Assembly: GCA_001587675.1 (NCBI GenBank)
Contig: LNGD01000013.1
Coordinates: 1-20,352, forward strand
Origin: Candidatus Methanofastidiosum methylothiophilum
GTDB taxonomy: Archaea > Methanobacteriota_B > Thermococci > Methanofastidiosales > Methanofastidiosaceae
Direction of reading: 5' to 3'
Length of the DNA: 20,352 bases
The notes under the pieces were generated by a model that was given only the letters and a program-made list of their open reading frames with translations, was not told the origin of the DNA and made no database searches. Shown piece after piece: positions 7,560 through 14,284 of the stretch (positions are counted from its first letter, which is position 1; each line of letters starts with the position of its first letter). The position numbers and the translations under genes are program-made.

Positions 7560-8657
7560 TCAAATGTCTTCTAAATCTATTAATCTTTGAGATGCTTTTG
7601 AAACTTTTTTCCAGTCTCTAGCTTTTGTGCAGTATTCTACTGCCTTTTCAGTAGAGGATATAGCTTCTTGTCTTTTATTAAGGCAACTGTAAGCAAATCC
7701 CATGTTCAAATATGCGTTTCCCACCCCATCCCAATCTCCACATTTTGTACCATATTCAATGGCTTTTTTTGAAATAGAAATAACATCTTCATGTTTTTGC
7801 ATATTTAATAAAGCATATCCTAAATTAAAATAAGCCTTGCATACCCCTTTGCAGTCGTTAGCTTTTTCACTGTTATATATTGCCTTTTCGCATGCTTCTA
7901 TAGCTTTTTTGAATTCCTCCGTATTGCTGTAAACATAAGCTAAATTCAGATAAGCATTTCCTGCTACTTTATAATCTTCAGAATTTTCACAGCAAGTTAC
8001 TGCCTTTTTTAGAGCATCTATGGCTTTATCAATAACATTGAGGTTACTGTATGCAAATCCTATATTAAGATAAGCATTTCCTATGCCTTCTGTGTATTTA
8101 GCTTTCTCAGAATAGGTAATTGCTTTTTCAAGTAAACTTATGGCGTCTTTATGCTTCCCAATATCAATGAAGATAAATCCCATATTGATGTATGCCTTCG
8201 CCACGAACTCCCAATTTTCAAGTAAACTTCCATTATTGATAAGTAGAGTATATGAAGCTATAGATTCTTTATAATTACCATTCAAAAGGAACGAGTTGCC
8301 CCTCTCAAAATATTTTTTCAATAATAGATTATAGTGTCCTCTTTTTTCTTTTACTAGACCAAGTCCAATGATTTCTGTAAATGCTTTGTCCGAAATAGAC
8401 CAGCTGCCTGCTTCTACCCCATGTTCAAAAGATTTGTACAGTTTTTCAAAAGAATCCTCTATTTTGCCAATTTGTTTTAAGCAAATGCCTACATAGTAGT
8501 AACCTTTAGAAAGGCTATCTTGGTCTCCTTTCTTCTTACTTTTTATTATAATTTCATTAAATAGGCTAAGAGCTTCTTGAATCCTATTCATTTCCAAAAA
8601 TTGTTGACCTTTAGAGAAATATGTCGATATATCTTCGGCATTATCCTCTTCTTCCAT
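7560..8657 (-). CDS. TPR-repeat protein
   Basis: This cytoplasmic protein (365 residues from the chosen start) is built almost entirely of tetratricopeptide repeats. At least five well-kept copies of about 40 residues follow the pattern (G)NAYLNxGFAYSxLxxxxxAIxxxEKAVxYxxKAxD, with more divergent copies at the N-terminus. No enzymatic domain, signal peptide or membrane segment is visible, so a protein-binding scaffold is the likely role, partner unknown. The ATG at 8657 is chosen because a TATA box (TTTTATATAT, 8678-8687) lies about 26 bp away; an in-frame TTG at 8666 is much less likely. It is convergent with the VOC gene. A smaller TPR protein is encoded at 17540-18076. Confidence 0.88.
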   Translation of the reverse strand: MEEEDNAEDISTYFSKGQQFLEMNRIQEALSLFNEIIIKSKKKGDQDSLSKGYYYVGICLKQIGKIEDSFEKLYKSFEHGVEAGSWSISDKAFTEIIGLGLVKEKRGHYNLLLKKYFERGNSFLLNGNYKESIASYTLLINNGSLLENWEFVAKAYINMGFIFIDIGKHKDAISLLEKAITYSEKAKYTEGIGNAYLNIGFAYSNLNVIDKAIDALKKAVTCCENSEDYKVAGNAYLNLAYVYSNTEEFKKAIEACEKAIYNSEKANDCKGVCKAYFNLGYALLNMQKHEDVISISKKAIEYGTKCGDWDGVGNAYLNMGFAYSCLNKRQEAISSTEKAVEYCTKARDWKKVSKASQRLIDLEDI

Positions 8658-8677
8658 AAAACACAAAAAAAACTAGG

Positions 8678-8687
8678 ATATATAAAA
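8678..8687 (-). promoter_or_regulatory. TATA box of the TPR gene
   Basis: TTTTATATAT on the minus strand lies about 26 bp from the ATG at 8657 and decides between that start and the TTG at 8666. Confidence 0.55.
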
Positions 8688-8726
8688 CTATACATATAGA
8701 TTGTGAATAATTCAAAGTAATAAGTT

Positions 8727-8873
8727 TTAAGTCCAGCCATATTCAACAGACTTCTTTTCTCTCCCGCATAAAGGGCATCTAAAAGTCCTAATCATAAGAT
8801 TTCTTGGGAGTTGTTTCCTCTCAACTTCATCCATGGGTATCCCGTGGACATCACATTCATAGTCGGGATTCAT
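8727..8873 (-). CDS. 48-residue zinc-finger protein, second gene of an operon
   Basis: A short open frame reads MNPDYECDVHGIPMDEVERK, then QLPRNLMIRTFRCPLCGREK, then KSVEYGWT. Four potential zinc ligands are arranged as C7-x2-H10 and C33-x2-C36, a compact zinc-ribbon layout. The ribosome binding site AGGTGAT overlaps the stop codon of the upstream gene, and only eight bases separate the stop at 8882 from this ATG, so the two are translationally linked. The upstream protein also ends in a zinc ribbon. I do not recognise the family; a small nucleic-acid-binding or partner-binding protein is a guess. Coding is supported by the ribosome binding site, the paired CxxH/CxxC and the operon position. 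Confidence 0.7.
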   Translation of the reverse strand: MNPDYECDVHGIPMDEVERKQLPRNLMIRTFRCPLCGREKKSVEYGWT

Positions 8874-8881
8874 TTTATCAC

Positions 8882-9619
8882 CTATTCAGATTTTTTTGCA
8901 TAGGTTTTATTACAAAAGTTACATTTATAGAATTTAACGTAGTCTCCCCGGTAGTTACCTTCTTTTATAAACTCTAGAATACCCCCACAATCTTTACAAT
9001 ATCTTGATCCCTCGTCCGACTTGACTTCATTTAGTATATTGGGCATAGCAGTCTTTTCTGAGTTTTCATAAATAATTCTTTTTTTGAGTATATTAAATTC
9101 ATCTAAAGTTATCACATTAGATTTTCTTAATTCATTTAATCTTTCAAGATTGGAGATTATTTCTTCTGTTGTAGTTTCTTTTTCACTTGCATCATCGTAG
9201 TCATTTGCATGTTCTGAATATCTTAAGTCATTATTAGATTCGTAATCTTCTTTTTGATTAAAATTCCCATATATCCCGTTTCTTATAAGTCTGACAACAA
9301 TTTCAGCATCTTCATGAGAAAGCCCAGAGATAATAACTTCATCCGACTCAAATCTGCTGTTAAGATATACTTCTGTTGAAAGAACGCCTTTTTTCATTCT
9401 CACATTAGATATATCCTTGAAGTGATAATCATTTGCGAATTTTTTTAACCCTAGCATACTAGGATCTCTAAAAATAATGCGATAGTTTGTGATATATATC
9501 TTAGCCGGAGTTGTAAAAGAGCCACCCTTCTTGACTCTTGATTGTTGGGCAGAGTACAATACCTCTTCACTTGAAAGCAATATGCTTTCAATGTCCTTTT
9601 CAACTTTAAAATCTTCCAT
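8882..9619 (-). CDS. PH-like domain, SHOCT motif and C-terminal zinc-ribbon protein
   Basis: Three parts can be read in this soluble protein of about 245 residues. Residues 10-115 look like a bacterial PH domain of the bPH_4 type (LLSSEEVLYSAQQS, then IYITNYRIIFRDP, YHFKDISNVRMKKG). After an acidic linker there is a SHOCT motif near residues 155-185 (NLERLNELRKSNVITLDEFNILKKRII), a short helix pair common in oligomeric proteins. The C-terminus is a zinc ribbon (CKDCGG ... CNFCNKTY). The ATG at 9619 is preferred, with GGAG just upstream; an in-frame TTG at 9628 is possible. It is followed in the same operon by a 48-codon zinc-finger gene. The function of this architecture is unknown to me; lipid or protein binding through PH is an inference. 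Confidence 0.78.
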   Translation of the reverse strand: MEDFKVEKDIESILLSSEEVLYSAQQSRVKKGGSFTTPAKIYITNYRIIFRDPSMLGLKKFANDYHFKDISNVRMKKGVLSTEVYLNSRFESDEVIISGLSHEDAEIVVRLIRNGIYGNFNQKEDYESNNDLRYSEHANDYDDASEKETTTEEIISNLERLNELRKSNVITLDEFNILKKRIIYENSEKTAMPNILNEVKSDEGSRYCKDCGGILEFIKEGNYRGDYVKFYKCNFCNKTYAKKSE

Positions 9620-9671
9620 ATTCTCCAATAATTATGAGATTACCTAATTTAAAAATATATTCAATTGTAAA

Positions 9672-9920
9672 TCATGTTTTCTTATTGGATTTGACCTCTT
9701 GCTTTATTCCCCATGGTATCCAAGTTGCCACCTGTAAGGTTCCTTCAAGAATTACAGATATTAAGAATATTGCAATGTTTTGATAGATATTATAATTTGT
9801 TGCAAAGAAGAATAGCCACAATATCAAGAAAATTAGCCAAGTAGAAGCTAATACAATTGATAGTACTATTCTTCCAGTAAAGTTATAATTTAAGGAATTA
9901 TATGAATCTTCCCAAGTCAT
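9672..9920 (-). CDS. small two-helix membrane protein, unknown function
   Basis: I do not recognise this 82-residue protein. It has two hydrophobic segments (about residues 17-40 and 46-68) with a polar N-terminus (MTWEDSYNSLNYNFTG) and a basic C-terminus (KQEVKSNKKT), suggesting both ends face the cytoplasm. The ribosome binding site AGGTGA lies five or six bases before the ATG at 9920, so this mRNA has a leader. It precedes the PH-SHOCT-zinc-ribbon gene on the same strand with a 52-base gap that contains a TATA-like TTTAAA, so the two may be transcribed separately. Confidence 0.6.
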   Translation of the reverse strand: MTWEDSYNSLNYNFTGRIVLSIVLASTWLIFLILWLFFFATNYNIYQNIAIFLISVILEGTLQVATWIPWGIKQEVKSNKKT

Positions 9921-10025
9921 ATATTCACCTAAAAATAGCTTTCTCTTTCAAATATATATTTCTTCTCATTTGAAGTTGAATAAAAAGAATTAAATAATGT
10001 CGTGATTCTATCTTTTAGGGATAAA

Positions 10026-10700
10026 ATGCAAAGACCTAAAATTATAATGCACAATACAATCAGTATCGATTCTTCTATAAAAAATTTTGAATGCGATATA
10101 GGTCTCCATTATCAAGTTGCAGGGAGATATCAGGCTGATGCGCATCTAATCGGCTCAATGACTGCGAAAACTGGTTTGGAGATGTACTCGGGAAATATAC
10201 CGCCAGAAAAAAAATCTGATTTCCTAAAAAAAGATTATGAAAAAGGAGACAAAAAACCTTTTTGGATCATAGTTGACTCAAAGGGTATACTTAAGGGAAT
10301 TATGCATATGTATCGAAGATTTGAATACTGTAAAGATGTCATAGTTCTTTTATCAAAGAATTCACCTGCAGACTATATCGAGTATCTAAAAGAGAGGAAT
10401 TATGAGTATATTATATCTGGGGAAAGCAATATTGACTTCCCTATCGCTCTCGAAGAACTCTATTCCAGATACCATATTCGAAAAATATTAACCGATACTG
10501 GAAGTATCCTAAATTCTATATTACTAGAAAAGAAACTAATTAATGAGATAAGTCTAATAGTTGCCCCATATATTACTGGAGAAAAATCTGAATACCTCTT
10601 TAGATCATTGCGTAATAATAAATCTATTTCTCTAGAGTTAAATAGGGTAGAGGTTCTGGAAAAGAATTACGTTTTGATAAGATATAATGTTTTATACTAA
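10026..10700 (+). CDS. RibD C-terminal / dihydrofolate-reductase-fold reductase
   Basis: The 224-residue product matches the RibD C-terminal reductase fold: an opening KIIMHNTISIDSSI strand, a YQADAHLIGSMTAKTGLEMY segment (equivalent to the DAxLxGxxT region), a middle RNYEYIISGE strand, and DTGSILNSILLEKKLINEISLIVAPYITG, which corresponds to the conserved GGxLNxxLLxxxLVDExxLxxxPxxxG signature. Relatives reduce the diaminopyrimidine in riboflavin synthesis using NADPH, but many paralogues have other or unknown substrates, and no riboflavin gene is nearby. AGGG at 10017-10020 and TTAAATAA at 9990-9997 support the ATG at 10026 over the GTG at 10002. A T7 tract at 10701-10707 probably ends the transcript. 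Confidence 0.75.
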   Translation: MQRPKIIMHNTISIDSSIKNFECDIGLHYQVAGRYQADAHLIGSMTAKTGLEMYSGNIPPEKKSDFLKKDYEKGDKKPFWIIVDSKGILKGIMHMYRRFEYCKDVIVLLSKNSPADYIEYLKERNYEYIISGESNIDFPIALEELYSRYHIRKILTDTGSILNSILLEKKLINEISLIVAPYITGEKSEYLFRSLRNNKSISLELNRVEVLEKNYVLIRYNVLY

Positions 10701-10933
10701 TTTTTTTATTGAAGATGATATTGATATATATAGAGGCGTATATCAAGATAAATAAACTAATAGAATGATTAACATTAATTTATTTTTTCTTTCTATTAAT
10801 TATATTTTTTTATATGTTATTAATAAACAATTGATGTTAAAAAATAAATATTATTAATAATACAAAAATATTTTTTGAAATTATAAATAATTAATAACAG
10901 AAAATTTTAAATAATCTAACAAACATATTAAAT
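10701..10933. other. very AT-rich intergenic stretch
   Basis: No coding frame is supportable. It holds the T-tract that ends the RibD-like gene, a weak 8-bp inverted repeat TTGATATA / TATATCAA (10721-10746), and the promoter of the structured RNA that follows. Nothing else was seen. Confidence 0.4.
10905..10912 (+). promoter_or_regulatory. TATA box of the structured RNA
   Basis: TTTTAAAT is centred 26-27 bp before 10935, where the closing stem of the RNA begins. The spacing equals that seen for the leaderless protein genes in this window. Confidence 0.55.
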
Positions 10934-11218
10934 GTTGCACAGGTCGAAACTTCACTGGACTAATGCTGAAGTAATTCCATCATGATTACTTAGCTTTATT
11001 ATAAGAAGATGTAAAATCTTCTTAGATAAGCCCTTTAATCTTTTTGGAAATATGCTCTAGTCTTGGTCAAATCCTTAATCAAACATTGCGTTTGAAGGAT
11101 AGAAAAGAATGCTATATTCTTTTCTTTTGTCTCCTTGGATTTAGATTGTTTCGAGACGTCGAAACAAACTAGGGCCTTCACATATTCCAATTGAAGCGAC
11201 AAACTGTGCATTTTTTTT
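10934..11218 (+). ncRNA. orphan structured RNA of about 285 nt, unknown family
   Basis: The two ends pair: TGCACAG (10936-10942) with CTGTGCA (11204-11210), then GTCG (10943-10946) with CGAC (11197-11200), then CTTCA (10950-10954) with TGAAG (11192-11196), each step offset by an AAA bulge on alternating strands. Inside are several hairpins: 10969-10991 (7 bp), 10993-11031 (long, with a 9-bp perfect tip around loop GTAAA), 11071-11100 (6+5 bp), 11101-11125 (10 bp perfect), 11146-11167 (9 bp perfect). A T8 tract (11211-11218) follows the closing stem, and a TATA box lies about 27 bp before the 5' end. No coding frame fits. The RNase P, SRP and tRNA signature sequences are absent. Function unknown; the closing stem and T-tract fix the strand as plus. 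Confidence 0.72.
11211..11218 (+). terminator. T8 terminator of the structured RNA
   Basis: Eight T follow directly after the closing stem, giving a GC-containing stem plus U-tract. Confidence 0.6.
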
Positions 11219-11322
11219 ATAATTTGGTAATATAATCTTATTCTAAATTAATAAATAATAGCAATAACATTTTTATATACTATAAATCTTAATATTAAGA
11301 GAGTTTAAAGGAAGGATAAATT

Positions 11323-12009
11323 ATGAGAAGAATAGCTTTTTTTGGAATAATATTAGTTGCTATAATGTTATTTTCAGGATGTGCTACTGAGACAAAGCCG
11401 ATTACGCCCAATGAAACTCCAAGTAATACTGCTGAAACACCTAAACCCACGGAGGTTCCAAATACAACACCTGCACCTGAACAAAAACCAATTGACGAAA
11501 GTAAACCAGATCCACAAACTAATTTATGGAAAGCTGATGGAATAATAGCACAAAACGAATACAAAAACAACAAGGAATTTGGAAATGGAAGATTTACAGT
11601 ATATTGGTCCAACGATGAAGAGTATCTCTACATGGCTCTAAAAGGTCAAACTTCGGGTTGGGTTTCTATAGGATTTGAACCTACTCAGGCTATGAAGGAC
11701 GCAGATATGATTTTCGGATGGGTAAGCGGAGGAACACCATCCGTCCTGGATATATATTCTACAGGTGCTTTTGGACCCCACCCACCAGATCAACAACTTG
11801 GCGGTACAAATGATCTGCTAGAAACTGGAGGTGTCGAAGCTAACGGATTTACTATTATAGAGCTAAAACGTAAACTAGATACTAGAGATAGATATGATAA
11901 GGCATTTACTAAAGGCCAAAACATAAATATAATATGGGGCTTAGGACCCTCTGATTCTCTTGATTCCCCACATAACGCCAGAGGTAGCGGTAGCATAAAG
12001 TTAGATTAA
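11323..12009 (+). CDS. DOMON-domain lipoprotein
   Basis: The 228-residue product has a lipoprotein signal peptide with lipobox LFSGC, C20 being the lipidated residue. A Pro/Thr/Glu-rich linker (about 21-68) with sequons at N30 (NET) and N47 (NTT) leads to a DOMON domain (about 69-228). Family marks are GWVSIGFEPTQAMKDADMIFGWV, the LDTRDRYD segment and the final SPHNARGSGSIKL. In haem-binding DOMON domains a Met and a His ligate haem b; M124 and H217 are in suitable positions. Other DOMON domains bind sugars. It would sit on the outer face of the membrane. A TATA box at 11272-11279 and AAGGA before the ATG support a leadered mRNA. The nearby DUF4405 membrane protein is a possible electron partner. 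Confidence 0.85.
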   Translation: MRRIAFFGIILVAIMLFSGCATETKPITPNETPSNTAETPKPTEVPNTTPAPEQKPIDESKPDPQTNLWKADGIIAQNEYKNNKEFGNGRFTVYWSNDEEYLYMALKGQTSGWVSIGFEPTQAMKDADMIFGWVSGGTPSVLDIYSTGAFGPHPPDQQLGGTNDLLETGGVEANGFTIIELKRKLDTRDRYDKAFTKGQNINIIWGLGPSDSLDSPHNARGSGSIKLD

Positions 12010-12016
12010 CATTTTA

Positions 12017-12370
12017 TTATTTATTTTTATTTGAAAGTTCTACATAATCTTCTCTAGTTGGAAAAAATACATCTATGATTTTACAATCAGTCAATGCTAT
12101 ACCTGAATGATTTATATTAGGCAAAACAATAGCTATATCCCCTTCTTTCATTATTCTTTTTTCATTTCCAACTTTGAACTCAAATTCACCTTCAAGCATA
12201 GTTGCAACTTGTTCATGGGGATGAGAATGATCTGGAAATATGGCTCCCGATTGAATTTTCCAATAAGCAAATGTCATGTTTTTTGAATGAATAAATTTTA
12301 CTTTAATCTTTGGTAAAATATCTATTTCTTCAACATCATTAAGATTTTTAAAAGTCATGACCACACCCAT
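12017..12370 (-). CDS. small single-domain cupin
   Basis: The 117-residue protein is one cupin barrel. Motif 1 is PDHSHPHEQVATMLEGEFEF (H48, H50 and H52/E53/Q54 as metal ligands) and motif 2 is GDIAIVLPNINHSG with H88. These His ligands suggest a bound divalent metal. The substrate cannot be told; small cupins of this kind include isomerases, dioxygenases and sugar-binding proteins. The ATG at 12370 is favoured by a TATA-like TCTTTTAT about 25 bp away (12391-12398), but the ATG at 12358 is also possible. It ends seven bases from the stop of the convergent DOMON gene and lies 37 bases downstream of the DUF4405 gene on the same strand. Confidence 0.85.
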   Translation of the reverse strand: MGVVMTFKNLNDVEEIDILPKIKVKFIHSKNMTFAYWKIQSGAIFPDHSHPHEQVATMLEGEFEFKVGNEKRIMKEGDIAIVLPNINHSGIALTDCKIIDVFFPTREDYVELSNKNK

Positions 12371-12407
12371 CTTAGTTATCGCATATTGACATAAAAGATT
12401 TGTGCAT

Positions 12408-12656
12408 TTAAATATATTTTTTTGTCATAACTTTAATCCATTTAAAATGAAATACCAAGTGAATAACGACAAAGATCCCCATTAAGATTCCAATCCAATC
12501 ATGTAAAAAATTAATCCAATACATCGAAAAATAAATGTCCATTCTCGAGAAAAATATCAATACCTCTCTTAATTTGATAACTCCTGTGAGAAAGGTAATG
12601 AGAAATGTGGCCCCCATACAGATATCGATGAAATAATTTAAATCTGATCTTTTCAT
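12408..12656 (-). CDS. DUF4405-type mini cytochrome b-like membrane protein
   Basis: The 82-residue product has two transmembrane helices: one at about residues 7-27 with a TG turn, and a second, LHDWIGILMGIFVVIHLVFHFKWI, that matches the DUF4405 signature. The second helix carries H52, H66 and H70; H52 and H66 are 14 residues apart, the spacing of bis-His haem ligands on one helix in b-type cytochromes. One subunit is too small to make a four-helix haem bundle, so a dimer or partner would be needed. The ribosome binding site GTGATC lies four bases before the ATG at 12656. Neighbours on the far side of the cupin gene include the DOMON lipoprotein. Haem binding is inferred, not shown. Confidence 0.75.
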   Translation of the reverse strand: MKRSDLNYFIDICMGATFLITFLTGVIKLREVLIFFSRMDIYFSMYWINFLHDWIGILMGIFVVIHLVFHFKWIKVMTKKYI

Positions 12657-12800
12657 TTGATCACTTGAAATTTAAAAATTTTTTAGACTTCAATATAAAT
12701 AGGTAACTAGTATTAATAATTGTCAAAAATATTAAGAGAATTATAAATTAGAAGAGTTTTTTTAAAGATTTAATCTCTGGGTTCATAATCCTTAAATATC

Positions 12801-12808
12801 TAAAAATA
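12801..12808 (+). promoter_or_regulatory. TATA box of the C39-like gene
   Basis: TAAAAATA is centred 26-27 bp before the ATG at 12831, with no ribosome binding site at the usual distance. Confidence 0.5.
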
Positions 12809-12830
12809 TTAATAGGTAAAAAGTGTCTAA

Positions 12831-13316
12831 ATGAAATCCAGAAAGCGAATACGGTGGAACAATAATAAAGAAGACTGGGATTGTGGAATTCAAGCACTGC
12901 ATAATTTACAAAAAATAACCGGAACTAGAAAAAAAGTAAATCCAAAAAAACTTAGAATAACAAAGAAAGAAGGGGTATCTGATTTTTTAAAATATAGAAA
13001 AGCTTTAAAAGAAGATCCCAAGGTAAAGGAACTGAAAATAAAAGCAGAACCAAAACCAAAGGAAATAAAAGAATGGCTTGAAGAAGATAAACCTACGGGA
13101 AAAACTCAAAATGTTGCAATTATTCACACTAAAGAAAAAAACGATAAATATGGCCATTTATCTCTAGCATACAAGTCAGAAGGCGATAAGATTAGAATTG
13201 CAAATCTAGTCGATGAAGAACCTAGCTCTAAAGTCCATATGCGAAAATTAAGTAATAAAAAAACTAAATTGAAAAGAGCATATTTTTTGAAAGTAAAAAG
13301 AAAGAAAAAGAATTAG
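12831..13316 (+). CDS. lysine-rich C39-like papain-fold protein
   Basis: This 161-residue protein has the outline of a C39-type cysteine peptidase: WDCGIQALHNL supplies the nucleophile C18 at the start of a helix, and GHLSLAYKSEGDKIRIANLVDEE supplies H109 and, 16 residues on, N125 at the third catalytic position (usually Asp). The residue six before C18 is Asn instead of the usual oxyanion Gln. It is strongly basic, ending KVKRKKKN, has no signal peptide and no transporter domain, so it is not a classical bacteriocin-processing peptidase. It may be an intracellular peptidase, an inactive relative, or a nucleic-acid-associated protein. The transcript looks leaderless. Its last four bases overlap the stop of the convergent cyclophilin gene. 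Confidence 0.6.
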   Translation: MKSRKRIRWNNNKEDWDCGIQALHNLQKITGTRKKVNPKKLRITKKEGVSDFLKYRKALKEDPKVKELKIKAEPKPKEIKEWLEEDKPTGKTQNVAIIHTKEKNDKYGHLSLAYKSEGDKIRIANLVDEEPSSKVHMRKLSNKKTKLKRAYFLKVKRKKKN

Positions 13317-13831
13317 TTTTTGATGTACATTTTTTTTATTAATACTGACTCTTTGGGAACGTCATCGTGGAAAACTCCGTCAGGGGAACTCCTAGAAGTT
13401 GTAGGTACAGTTTTGATTTTATCGATTACGTCTGTTCCCTTAACTACCTTGCCAAAAACAGCATATCCAAATCCTTGAGGAGTTGAACTGGCATGATCCA
13501 AGAAAGAATTATCGGCTACATTTATGAAGAACTGAGAAGTTGCACTATCTACTATGCTAGTTCTTGCCATAGCAATTGTATACTTTTTATTCTTAAGTCC
13601 ATTTGTTGCCTCATTTTTTATAGGTGGATTAGTTAATTTTTCTTTCATACTTGGGTCTAATCCTCCACCCTGAATCATGAAGTCATCTATCACTCTGTGA
13701 AATATCAGGCCATCGTAAAATCCATCTTGTACATAACTTAAGAAATTTTCTACCGTTATGGGTGCCTTGACAGAATCTAACTCAATTTCAAAATCTCCAA
13801 GAGAAGTTTCAACTATAACTATTTTTGACAT
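13313..13831 (-). CDS. peptidyl-prolyl cis-trans isomerase, cyclophilin type
   Basis: The 172-residue protein is a complete cyclophilin: TSLGDFEIEL start, NFLSYVQDGFYDGLIFHRVIDDFMIQGG with the catalytic Arg in FHRV, SQFFINVADNSFLD, and FGKVVKGTDVIDKI. It catalyses proline cis-trans isomerisation during protein folding in the cytoplasm. The ATG at 13831 is chosen because GGTGAT lies five bases before it and the family N-terminus begins there; an in-frame ATG at 13882 would add 17 unrelated residues. The stop overlaps that of the convergent C39-like gene by four bases. Confidence 0.93.
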   Translation of the reverse strand: MSKIVIVETSLGDFEIELDSVKAPITVENFLSYVQDGFYDGLIFHRVIDDFMIQGGGLDPSMKEKLTNPPIKNEATNGLKNKKYTIAMARTSIVDSATSQFFINVADNSFLDHASSTPQGFGYAVFGKVVKGTDVIDKIKTVPTTSRSSPDGVFHDDVPKESVLIKKMYIKN

Positions 13832-13938
13832 TACATCACCTAAACAAGCTATTAAATCTCTATTTAAAAATATAATGCCCAATAAATAATGGGATATAAT
13901 ATCTGCTTTGTTATATAAATCAAGAAAAGTAATTTAAA

Positions 13939-14064
13939 TTAAAATCCGTAGATAATTCGTAGTGCAGCCACAAATGCCAAAGATCCTAACCAAATGCCAA
14001 AAGGAACTAGAAAACCACTTTTTGTGAAACAACTCAGAGATGATCCGCTCATATAACTCCCCAT
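13939..14064 (-). CDS. 41-residue membrane microprotein (candidate)
   Basis: A short open frame encodes MGSYMSGSSLSCFTKSGFLV then PFGIWLGSLAFVAALRIIYG and a final F. The second half is one hydrophobic helix with a single Arg near its end, so a membrane microprotein is likely. A TATA-like TTTAAATATA (14089-14098) lies about 29 bp before the ATG at 14064, and GGAG stands four bases before the second in-frame ATG at 14052, so either start could be used. Upstream is a set of repeated TATTGATAA half-sites. The family is not recognised. Evidence is promoter, ribosome binding site and amino-acid pattern; at this length chance is not excluded. Confidence 0.5.
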   Translation of the reverse strand: MGSYMSGSSLSCFTKSGFLVPFGIWLGSLAFVAALRIIYGF

Positions 14065-14108
14065 TTTCCGTAATATTATTTTACATTACTTATATTTAAA
14101 TGTTTCGC

Positions 14109-14143
14109 TATTGATAAGCAATAATATCAATCATTATTGATAA
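14109..14143. promoter_or_regulatory. cluster of TATTGATAA half-sites, possible operator
   Basis: TATTGATAA occurs exactly at 14109-14117 and 14135-14143, start-to-start 26 bp, with the inverted core TATCAAT at 14125-14131 between them. The cluster lies just upstream of the TATA-like box of the microprotein gene and in the divergent space before the gene at 14285. This placement suits an activator or shared operator. Confidence 0.35.
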
Positions 14144-14284
14144 TCTTAACGAATACATCTAGTTTATTAAGAACTTAAGAACTATTTAAAAAGTTATGGA
14201 CAATAAGTTATTCGACAATCAACGTATAAAAAAGAACTCAAAAAATTTATAAATTGTTAAGATATTTATTAATGAGGTAAATTT

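Noticed and set aside
10026..10700. Naming the RibD-fold protein as the riboflavin-pathway reductase
   Set aside because: The N-terminal part diverges from known archaeal riboflavin reductases and no riboflavin genes are nearby; only the fold is supported.
10721..10746. Inverted repeat TTGATATA / TATATCAA as a terminator
   Set aside because: The AT-only 8-bp stem lies after the T7 tract that already suits termination; likely chance in such AT-rich DNA.
11063..11076. tRNA T-arm-like GGTCAAATCC
   Set aside because: One base short of a T-loop, with no acceptor stem, D-arm or anticodon arm at the right distances; the segment belongs to a hairpin of the larger RNA.
10934..11218. Retron msr-msd or TnpB guide RNA as an explanation for the structured RNA
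   Set aside because: The end-to-end stem recalls a retron, but no reverse transcriptase, TnpB or other nuclease is adjacent; neighbours are a RibD-like enzyme and a DOMON lipoprotein.
10934..11218. RNase P RNA or SRP RNA
   Set aside because: The size and closed ends fit, but I find neither the GGAAAGUC/ACAGNA-type conserved blocks of RNase P nor the GGAAGG...AGCAGC region of SRP helix 8.
11295..11996. Open frames antisense to the DOMON lipoprotein gene
   Set aside because: Mirror frames of a well-supported gene, with no start signals or family pattern.
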